Assembly: GCA_017448825.1 (NCBI GenBank)
Contig: JAFSKR010000039.1
Coordinates: 1-64,000 of the forward strand
DNA: 64,000 bases
DNA from: Bacteroidaceae bacterium
Lineage (GTDB): Bacteria > Bacteroidota > Bacteroidia > Bacteroidales > Bacteroidaceae
Reading direction: 5' to 3'
Shown in pieces: positions 57,151 to 64,000 of this stretch (position 1 is the first letter of the stretch; each line of letters starts with the position of its first letter). The translations under genes and the position numbers were made by a program. Below the pieces are notes generated by a model. It saw only the letters and a program-made list of their open reading frames with translations. It had not been told where the DNA came from and searched no databases.

Positions 57151-59760
57151 CTATCTCACCAGAATCTTGCGTGTAGAGCCATCGCCCATGCGGACAAAGT
57201 TGATACCCTTTTGAAGGGAGGCTACACGCAGACCATTCGGGGTATAGATACCTGTCACCGAAGGAGACTTCACCTTGGCAAGAGACCCCACGCTGGTTAC
57301 ATAGTCGGACGCAGCGTTCATGGCGGCACGGATGGCAGCAATACACTCCAGCATGCCACGCCCGTCCGACGTATCCACTGTCACCTCAGTAGCTTGCACA
57401 AGAGCCGCCTGTAGCTCATCCGTCAAATCACCGTTCAGCACATCCTCCGCTTCGGCAAGCGTCTTCTGGTAACAGTCGTAAATAGCCTCCGCATCATAGC
57501 CCATGAAAGTCAGACGGAAATTGTCCCAGATGCTCCAGCGGTCGCTGGCACTGGCATTGAGCGAGCGAATACCCACACGGAGCGTTCCGTCCCAAACCAC
57601 GCCTACAACCGTATTCTCGTAGAGACCTGCCGAGAAAGCCTCGGATGCCGTTTTCATCGAATTAGGCACCACGCTACCGCTCTGCATCGTGTAGGCATTA
57701 TCTTCAAGATAGAAACCAGCCTCCTGCGCCTCTGCATAGACATTCTTCACCAGCACCTCGCCCGTGTTGGCATAGAGCCATGTCAGCACCTCTGTTTCGC
57801 CCGAAGTCCATTCGGCATCCGCCACCGTGTTCGATGCGGTACGATAGAAAGCTTGTGCATCCACACGATACACACCATTGGGCAGTTCCACCACCTGATA
57901 GAAGTCGAAGTTCTGATTCCATCGCTCCACGTTCGGATTATCCGTCATACCGCCAGGAGCAGGCGCACCCAGTTTCTTGTTATATGTCCATCCCGTAAAA
58001 CCCTCGTCAAAGTTCGGGTTCTGTATCTTAGCAGTGGCATCAGCCCCCACAGCCATACAATTGTCAATGGCACTCCGTATCAAACCTTGCAACACCTCCG
58101 TCTCAGCCACTATTGCTTCAGTGTTCAAGCTTCCATTCTTCAAGATGTAAGAAGCTGTACCATTAGGGAACTCATCAGTAGGGTCAGTTTCCATCACCAC
58201 ATAATCACACAGAGCATCAAACTCATCGCCCACGTATGCACCGCCCTCAGCCATCTTGACAGCCTCAGCCACCAAAGCCTCGTATGCCGTGTAGGCAGCC
58301 ACGTTCACCTTCAAACTATCGTAGAGCACAAGAAAGATAGGCAGATTATTCACAAGTTCCTCCTGTGTAGAGGCAGAAGTGAGCGTGGAAAGAGCCGTGC
58401 TGTAATCGGCATAAAGCGGTTGATAGCAAGCCACGCCCTCGTATGAGTCAGCACTTGACAGCGTGTTGTCAATCCACATCTTGTAAGCCTCAAAGCCATT
58501 GCCGAAGTACTTCAAACGGAAGCAGTCCGCCATATACCACTGGACACCCTCGGCAGGCGAAGTAATACCCACCTCCATCGTGTTGTCCTGCACGTATGTA
58601 AGCAACGTGTATTTCGTCGGATTGCATGTCGGCACCGTCACCCGTGCATCGTTGGCATAGAACACGGGACCTGTTGATTGTGAAAAGATACCAGCCGACA
58701 CCTCATAGATGCCATTGGGAATACCTTCCACCACCTGCCATAGATGAGACGTTTCGCCCGCCAGCCACACACTCACAGCAGGCGACACCATCACCTCCTC
58801 CTCCGTGGCAGGCACCCAACTATCCACCTTGGGCACATCACTCTTTTGAGGTCCCGTGTATTCACACTCCCAACCCGTCTTGCCCTCGGCAAAGTCAGCA
58901 TTGACGATACGCGCAGAGAAGTCCTGCGGATGGTCGGGAGTCACATTCTTCTCGTCATCCTGCGAGATGAGCCCATTCGCCACCTTCTGTGCCGCCAGAA
59001 TCTCCTCCAACGTAGAGGACGTGTTGGCATAGACCTTTTCCAGTTCAGCCGTTTCGAGTCCGCGCTGTTGGCAGTCCTCAATGGAAGCCCCCAGCGTCAT
59101 TGCCGCATGATAAACCTGAATCTTGGCAGCATAGTCGGCATACACACCCTTAGCCACAAACGCCCAGTCCATGAAGTATTCACACCCATCAGCCAATTCG
59201 TTCAAATCAACCAATGGATAAATGTGCGTATCCAAAACCCCATCCACACAGACAGCACCCGCATAGCAGTTAGCATAACTCGAACGATGATATTTAGGGT
59301 TAGCCTCTGCACCCACCAGCCTGTAAGTGCCGTCCTCGTTCGAGTCCAGTTCCCACAGATAATCTGCCTGAGAAACCCTATCCACATAGCAGCCACCATA
59401 GTTATTGTAGCCCGAATTGTCACTATCTATGAACACATAGAACCAACCACCTGGGATTGGGCGATAGTCTTCCAGCATATAGGTCTTTCCGTCCCATTCG
59501 CCAGCCACCTCGTTGCCCTCTCCGTCCACCGTTGATGGACGATACTGCATCAGCCGCATCATCAAACCCTCGTCGGCCAACGAAGCATGAGTCGTCCACT
59601 CGTTGCCCTGATTGAAAAACATCTTCGCACCCGTGTTGTAGAGATACACCGTGTCGTCCACCACGAGGTCGCACATCCTTTCGATGGTCGGCTTCGTCCA
59701 TTGAGCCGATGCTGCCAAGCCACACAGCATAGCGGCAGCCACAAGTAAAAATCGTTTCAT
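57151..59760 (-). CDS. Large secreted protein with two carbohydrate-binding-like domains
   Basis: 869 residues with a signal peptide (FLLVAAAMLCGLAASAQW). An N-terminal segment (about 25-200, DDTVYLYNTGAKMFFNQG) resembles lectin-like domains of Bacteroidetes surface proteins. Two similar jelly-roll-like blocks follow, near 285-430 (NADFAEGKTGWECEY) and 590-770 (NPNFDEGFTGWTYNK, VVELPNGVYRVDAQAFYR), joined by helical linkers. The end (GIYTPNGLRVASLQKGINFV, then RKILVR) looks like a T9SS-type sorting tail. No catalytic motif seen. Its place beside a sensor-regulator and a galactanase suggests glycan binding (inference). Confidence 0.7.
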   Translation of the reverse strand: MKRFLLVAAAMLCGLAASAQWTKPTIERMCDLVVDDTVYLYNTGAKMFFNQGNEWTTHASLADEGLMMRLMQYRPSTVDGEGNEVAGEWDGKTYMLEDYRPIPGGWFYVFIDSDNSGYNNYGGCYVDRVSQADYLWELDSNEDGTYRLVGAEANPKYHRSSYANCYAGAVCVDGVLDTHIYPLVDLNELADGCEYFMDWAFVAKGVYADYAAKIQVYHAAMTLGASIEDCQQRGLETAELEKVYANTSSTLEEILAAQKVANGLISQDDEKNVTPDHPQDFSARIVNADFAEGKTGWECEYTGPQKSDVPKVDSWVPATEEEVMVSPAVSVWLAGETSHLWQVVEGIPNGIYEVSAGIFSQSTGPVFYANDARVTVPTCNPTKYTLLTYVQDNTMEVGITSPAEGVQWYMADCFRLKYFGNGFEAYKMWIDNTLSSADSYEGVACYQPLYADYSTALSTLTSASTQEELVNNLPIFLVLYDSLKVNVAAYTAYEALVAEAVKMAEGGAYVGDEFDALCDYVVMETDPTDEFPNGTASYILKNGSLNTEAIVAETEVLQGLIRSAIDNCMAVGADATAKIQNPNFDEGFTGWTYNKKLGAPAPGGMTDNPNVERWNQNFDFYQVVELPNGVYRVDAQAFYRTASNTVADAEWTSGETEVLTWLYANTGEVLVKNVYAEAQEAGFYLEDNAYTMQSGSVVPNSMKTASEAFSAGLYENTVVGVVWDGTLRVGIRSLNASASDRWSIWDNFRLTFMGYDAEAIYDCYQKTLAEAEDVLNGDLTDELQAALVQATEVTVDTSDGRGMLECIAAIRAAMNAASDYVTSVGSLAKVKSPSVTGIYTPNGLRVASLQKGINFVRMGDGSTRKILVR

Positions 59761-59812
59761 AAGTAGTAGTAATTTTTGTTGATAAATAGATAGGTAAGTA
59801 AAAAATTCACTG

Positions 59813-59820
59813 CAAAATTA
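59813..59820 (-). promoter_or_regulatory. Promoter of large secreted protein, -7 box
   Basis: TAATTTTG on the minus strand, 52 bases before the ATG. Confidence 0.5.
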
Positions 59821-59927
59821 GGACGAGAACACACCACACCCCTTGCTTTTTTCAGACAAAAGATGAAAAAAAACGGACAAAATCAAGAAAAATAGAAGGA
59901 AATGGAAAGAATATGAAAAAATAGTGG

Positions 59928-59935
59928 TAATTTTG
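59928..59935 (+). promoter_or_regulatory. Promoter of AraC-type membrane regulator, -7 box
   Basis: TAATTTTG, 30 bases before the ATG. Confidence 0.5.
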
Positions 59936-59965
59936 TACAACTAAAAGGATTTACGATTTGACCGC

Positions 59966-62383
59966 ATGAAGCATTTTCTGACCATCTTAGGGTTTCTGCT
60001 CTGCACAACTGTTCATGCCCAACCACAACCCTACAGCCGATTCGACAACCTCGGAGGGAAGACCCAGCACCTCTGCATCAGAAACATCGCACAAACTTTT
60101 GATGGCATGATGTGGATTGGCACCGAGGAAGGGCTATATAGTTATGACGGATGCCATTTGATGCGGCGAGACCTCCCCACTTCCCACAAGGACACACAAC
60201 AAGACGGCAGCTGGGGAAGCCTGAACTTCATGTTAACTGATACCGACAGCCTCCTCATTGGCAGTGAGCGAGGGATGCTCTCTTTCGACCTCCACACCTA
60301 CACGCTTCATCCCCTACCCTGCGCTGAAGGCAAGATGGTGAAAGGGCTGGTGCGCACTCAAGGACACTGGTGGGCGGCCACAGCAGATGCCCTCTATCGA
60401 GACGGTGTGGCGGTACCCATTAGCACCGATGGCATCTTCTCCCTCGGAGCCGACAGCACTTATTTATATATAGGTACGCGCGAGCGAGGGATGCGCTACC
60501 ACACAGAACGGCAAACCTTAGAAGAAGTAGTAGGAAGTCCCTACATCACCACCAGCTTCGCCACTCTCCCCGATGCAACCACGCTGTGGATAGGTACGGC
60601 ACGCACTATCCTCGCATGGGACAAACAACAGCAAAGCGTCACTTTCAACCACGAAGTCCATGTGGCAAAAACCATGTGCCACGACGGACTGGGCAACCTG
60701 CTGGTAGGCACAGACAATGGGTTGATAGTGGTGAACAAACAGGGAGTCACCCACTCCATCCACCACGATGCTCGCATGAGCGAATCGTTGGCAGGCGACG
60801 CTGTCTGGAGTCTCTTTCGCGACCACGATGGCAACATCTGGATAGGCACTAACAATGGCCTTTCGATGGTGGCAAACGACAACCGACTGACCACCTACAC
60901 ACTCCCCTCCATCACTGGCGAAAGTAGGGGCAACCAAATTTTCTGCCTATGCCGAGACCAACAGGGACGACTCTGGTTGGGAGGATCGAACGGACTCCTC
61001 TGTATCAACAATCTCGGCGAGGCTAATCAAGACTTCCGATGGTACCGCATGGACAACCCCCACTACCCCCTTACCCACAACCGCATCCGCACCATCTTTG
61101 CTGACAGCAAGGGAAGGCTTTGGGTGGGCGGCGACGGAGGACTCCTGCTGCTCAATGAACACACCAAGCAGTTTGACCGATTAGAAATTGCCGATGACCA
61201 TAACAACTGGGTGTATGACATCCATGAAGCCGAGGACGGACATATCGCCATAACAACCCTCGATGCCACCTATATCGTACAACCCAACTCTCAAACACTC
61301 GAACTGAAAGTGGTGCGCAAGACTCCTCCAAAATCTGTCAATGCCCTCAAGCAAGAACGCACCCAACTGCTCACCCGTTACAATATGGCAGAACTCTACC
61401 TCTCTGCCCACCTCGACACTGCCACTCACACACTGCTTCTGGGCGGCACAGACCGTTTCGCCCTGTTACACACCAACCCAACCACTCTTGGACAGAAAGG
61501 TGCAGCCATCGTAGTAACCGACATCAAAGTGAACGGTCACCACCTCATGAGCCACCAACAGGTCATCACACGGAATGTCACCTTCTCCCCCGACGAAACT
61601 ATCCTTCAGTTCCTCTTCTCCGATTTCGACTACAACGAACTACAACCACACACTTACAGCTACCGTATCACAGGACAGAAAGAGTGGGTGGACATTCCTG
61701 CCAGCGACCGCTCCATCACGTTGACGAACCTTAAGGCTGGCACCTATGAACTATACATCCGAAGGAACTCCCCATCCCCTTCAGTAAACGAGGAACTTCC
61801 TGTTTTCACCTTCACCCTCAAGGCACCATGGTATGCCACCACACTGGCGAAGATACTCTACGCCTTGATGCTGGCAGGACTGCTCTATGGCATCCATCAT
61901 ATCGTGCAACAACACACACGTCTAAGGCAAGAACGCCAAGAACGGGCTCGGTTGCTTGCCCAAGCCAAAGAGAAAGAAAGGGAACTGCTGAACGATAATG
62001 AGTATCTGGCAAACCAACTGCGTCTGCAACTCATAGAGAAATCGGGCGAGGAAGGCAAACTTTCTGCCGACGAGAAGTTTCTACTTGACATCACACGCAT
62101 CATTGAGGAACACATGGATGATTCCGCACTCAACGTGGACACGCTCAGTCGATGGAGCGGCATCGGCACCAAACAACTCTACCGTCGCATCAAAGCACTG
62201 ACAGGCATGACCACTGTAGCCTACATCCGCGACCAGCGATTGAAGAAAGCCGCCTCTCTACTCGCCAAAGGGTCGTTCACAGTTTCAGAGGTGATGTACC
62301 GCGTGGGCTTCTCCAGTGCCAGCTACTTCACTCGTTGCTTCTGTGACGAATACGGTGTGCCCCCTTCGGAGTATAAGGTATAA
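59966..62383 (+). CDS. One-piece membrane regulator: beta-propeller sensor plus AraC domain
   Basis: 805 residues. A signal peptide (FLTILGFLLCTTVHAQ) is followed by a periplasmic propeller with repeats such as MMWIGTEEGLYSYDG (about 49), NIWIGTNNGLSM (290) and RLWVGGDGGLLLL, and a Y_Y_Y domain (about 549-610, HTYSYRITGQKEWVDIP). One membrane helix starts near 622, then coiled coil (650-695) and an AraC-type helix-turn-helix (700-805, VSEVMYRVGFSSASYFTRCF). It has the sensor and DNA-binding ends of a hybrid two-component system but no kinase or receiver domain. Flanked by the GH53 and binding-protein genes, it probably controls them in response to glycan fragments. Confidence 0.88.
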   Translation: MKHFLTILGFLLCTTVHAQPQPYSRFDNLGGKTQHLCIRNIAQTFDGMMWIGTEEGLYSYDGCHLMRRDLPTSHKDTQQDGSWGSLNFMLTDTDSLLIGSERGMLSFDLHTYTLHPLPCAEGKMVKGLVRTQGHWWAATADALYRDGVAVPISTDGIFSLGADSTYLYIGTRERGMRYHTERQTLEEVVGSPYITTSFATLPDATTLWIGTARTILAWDKQQQSVTFNHEVHVAKTMCHDGLGNLLVGTDNGLIVVNKQGVTHSIHHDARMSESLAGDAVWSLFRDHDGNIWIGTNNGLSMVANDNRLTTYTLPSITGESRGNQIFCLCRDQQGRLWLGGSNGLLCINNLGEANQDFRWYRMDNPHYPLTHNRIRTIFADSKGRLWVGGDGGLLLLNEHTKQFDRLEIADDHNNWVYDIHEAEDGHIAITTLDATYIVQPNSQTLELKVVRKTPPKSVNALKQERTQLLTRYNMAELYLSAHLDTATHTLLLGGTDRFALLHTNPTTLGQKGAAIVVTDIKVNGHHLMSHQQVITRNVTFSPDETILQFLFSDFDYNELQPHTYSYRITGQKEWVDIPASDRSITLTNLKAGTYELYIRRNSPSPSVNEELPVFTFTLKAPWYATTLAKILYALMLAGLLYGIHHIVQQHTRLRQERQERARLLAQAKEKERELLNDNEYLANQLRLQLIEKSGEEGKLSADEKFLLDITRIIEEHMDDSALNVDTLSRWSGIGTKQLYRRIKALTGMTTVAYIRDQRLKKAASLLAKGSFTVSEVMYRVGFSSASYFTRCFCDEYGVPPSEYKV

Positions 62384-62428
62384 ACTCCAAAGAGGGCACT
62401 GCCAACAACATCTATTAACTATACTAAC

Positions 62429-64000
62429 TTATTTGCTTATCACAAGCTTTTTCCCTTGACAAATGTAAATACCCGAGGGGAGCCGCTCAGTACTGCCATC
62501 GGGCGAGACGACGCGCCCCGACAGATCATAGACTCGAGAAATTGACGTGTGAACATCTGTGGTCCTAATACCTTCCACCATCGTCACATCACCACCCCGT
62601 TGTACCATCGCCACATTAGGAGGCGAAGCGATGGCCATGAAGTCAAGGTCAGGGAATCCCTTATTGGTCAATCCGTGGAGGGTTATACGATGTGCGCCCG
62701 CTTCAGCTATCGTCATAGTCTTACTGGCATAGGCCCACTTCCCTGTGGGTGAGGAAGCGCATTTCAGGATGATGTAATCATCGTCATCCACATAAATTTG
62801 TACACTTTTGGACACATCCGTATGATAACGGAGAATGAAGGTATAGTCGCCCACCTCGGCAAACTGGGCATTCCAGCTCACAGTGCTTTTACGTTCGGAC
62901 GAGGCTGGTATGTAGCCCTCACCCGTGTAATGCTTCACGCTCTGAGCCACTCCTGCAAGGCTGTCCGAGCATCCTGCGAATCCTTTGCCTTGCTCCTGAA
63001 ATACCATGACAGGTCCCACCAGAAAACTCACGGTGTCAGTCGTTTGCTCATGCCCTTGTGTATCCACCGCCACGGCATGGAAGGTATAGTGTCCCGAAGG
63101 CAATGTGTCGGTGGTGTAGGAGAAATAGTGGCTATTCTTTTGTGGCTCTCGGCTGGCAACCTGAGAACCATTGAGAAAAAAATCTACTTTCGACACGTCG
63201 GTCACCTTGGTAGTGCTTTTGGCGTAGGCTTTCAGTTCGATGCTATCGCCTGGGGCGTAGATAAGGGTATCAACCGGCAAGGAGAGCTGCGTGGTGGCAT
63301 ACTTGTTGACGGCGGTGTGCTTCACACCTCGATAGGCATCCATCGTAATGGTGGCCTGATGGGTTTGGGAACTCCATGCACCGAGGTTGTAGCCCGAGTT
63401 GTCGAAGGCTTCAGGTTCCCAATAGAAGCAACCCAGTTCGCCATCAGCAATAAGTGCCTTCATAAACTCTGCCAAGAAGCGGTTGCCATCGAGAGGTTGG
63501 TCGCAGTAGTGACCTGTCTCCACCACCATGACAGGCTTTCCAAATCGCTGCTTGAGGTTTTTGAAGGTGGTCATGTAGGTATTGATAGTGCTCTTGATAT
63601 TAGCATCGGTGGTCACGTCGAGGTGTGACCAGCGGGGATAGGCTGACAGACCTATCACATCGTAGTTCGCCCCATACTTTTGTAGGTTGTCGAACATTTT
63701 GCGCGCCGTGGCCTCATCGTGAGCATTGGGCAGATGGATGACTGCGAGCATAGAAGGGTCAACGTCTTGGATGGCTTGGTAGGCACTATTGATGAAACGG
63801 ACAAAGTTCTTGATGCCTTCGGTGGTTTTTGTCCTGCCCACGTCGTAAAGCATCCCATATTTTGTCTCGTTGCCAATGGCCACCCACCGAGGATGGATGT
63901 CGAGGTCATAGAGAGCCTTGAGCACATCGTAGGTGTGGTCATATACTTTTTGTGCCAAAGCATCCACACTATGGTCAGTCCATTGTATGGGGCACAGAAC
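62429..64000 (-). CDS. GH53 endo-beta-1,4-galactanase, 5' end beyond window
   Basis: 523 codons are visible; the frame stays open to the edge, so the N-terminus and signal peptide lie outside. GH53 hydrolyses beta-1,4-galactan side chains of pectin. The acid/base Glu is in WVAIGNETKYGML (codon at 63866-63868) and the nucleophile Glu in VMVVETGHYCDQ (63518-63520), with GCFYWEPEAF after it. An Ig-like domain follows (GDSIELKAYAKSTTKVTDVS), then a CBM6/35-like domain (TVSWNAQFAEVGDYTFILRY), then a T9SS-like tail (VYDLSGRVVSPDGS...GIYICQGKKLVISK). GTG at 63965-63967 is internal, not the start. Convergent with the regulator. Confidence 0.88.
   Translation of the reverse strand, partial: VLCPIQWTDHSVDALAQKVYDHTYDVLKALYDLDIHPRWVAIGNETKYGMLYDVGRTKTTEGIKNFVRFINSAYQAIQDVDPSMLAVIHLPNAHDEATARKMFDNLQKYGANYDVIGLSAYPRWSHLDVTTDANIKSTINTYMTTFKNLKQRFGKPVMVVETGHYCDQPLDGNRFLAEFMKALIADGELGCFYWEPEAFDNSGYNLGAWSSQTHQATITMDAYRGVKHTAVNKYATTQLSLPVDTLIYAPGDSIELKAYAKSTTKVTDVSKVDFFLNGSQVASREPQKNSHYFSYTTDTLPSGHYTFHAVAVDTQGHEQTTDTVSFLVGPVMVFQEQGKGFAGCSDSLAGVAQSVKHYTGEGYIPASSERKSTVSWNAQFAEVGDYTFILRYHTDVSKSVQIYVDDDDYIILKCASSPTGKWAYASKTMTIAEAGAHRITLHGLTNKGFPDLDFMAIASPPNVAMVQRGGDVTMVEGIRTTDVHTSISRVYDLSGRVVSPDGSTERLPSGIYICQGKKLVISK

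Noticed and set aside
56999..57214. 71-codon frame after the symporter, similar to the dut extension
   Set aside because: The similarity comes from the hairpin element (copies C and D), not from a protein family.
1..64000. tRNA or rRNA genes
   Set aside because: I looked for TTCGA-type T arms with matching acceptor stems and for conserved rRNA segments and found none; a tRNA scan would be needed to be sure.

Overview
This is a 64 kb stretch of a Bacteroidales chromosome, most likely from the Prevotellaceae or a close relative. I infer this from the sequence itself: about two dozen promoters match the Bacteroidetes consensus (TTTG, 19-20 bases, TAnnTTTG); SecD and SecF are fused; lineage-typical families occur (DUF3127, DUF3098, DUF4292, DUF4835); there is a glycine-lipid acyltransferase pair, secreted proteins with short T9SS-like C-terminal tails, and a hybrid-sensor-type AraC regulator. 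I saw no rRNA, tRNA, CRISPR array, insertion sequence or prophage. Gene content is largely core, with an accessory polysaccharide-utilisation segment at the right end.

Layout. 0-8 kb: glyQS with an FKBP-like lipoprotein, asd, a CPA2-type antiporter, lolD-cvfB and a TM2 protein. 8-15 kb: the compact dnaN-exonuclease-coaBC operon, divergent from an SSB-like DUF3127 gene, then a DUF2264 protein with a lipoprotein, and ddh. 15-25.5 kb: secDF, a rhomboid/EEP pair, HU, and an SLBB-Wzz-CpsB polysaccharide export operon. 25.6-34 kb: glsA-glsB, a CoA transferase with xth, argB-ECF sigma-anti-sigma, ridA and a metallophosphoesterase. 34-36 kb: a membrane sensor with a kinase fold but no phospho-acceptor histidine. 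36-44 kb: a long minus-strand series miaB-ftsX-DUF3098-uppP-truB-queA-folK-DPP. 44-57 kb: two small membrane proteins, recN flanked by DUF4835 and a protease-dead trypsin/TPR fusion, then dut-TPR-DUF4292-EnvC, then dgt with a bile-acid-type symporter. 57-64 kb: a large secreted binding-type protein, a one-piece membrane AraC regulator and a GH53 endo-galactanase running off the right edge.

How the genes work together. Much of the window serves the cell envelope: LolD and DUF4292 (lipoprotein trafficking), SecDF (export), UppP (lipid carrier recycling), Asd and Ddh (diaminopimelate), FtsX and an EnvC-like protein (division-linked wall splitting), GlsA/GlsB (glycine lipids), and SLBB/Wzz/CpsB (exopolysaccharide). 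A second theme is nucleotide and DNA quality (DnaN, exonuclease, Xth, RecN, Dut, Dgt). The last 7 kb looks like part of a galactan-responsive utilisation locus.

The least explained features are non-coding. Four copies of a 75-bp hairpin element (22-bp arms, 31-base loop every time) sit at gene ends and generate false N-terminal extensions of folK and dut. Two three-unit palindromic arrays share an architecture but not a unit sequence. Two further dispersed repeat families each occur twice.
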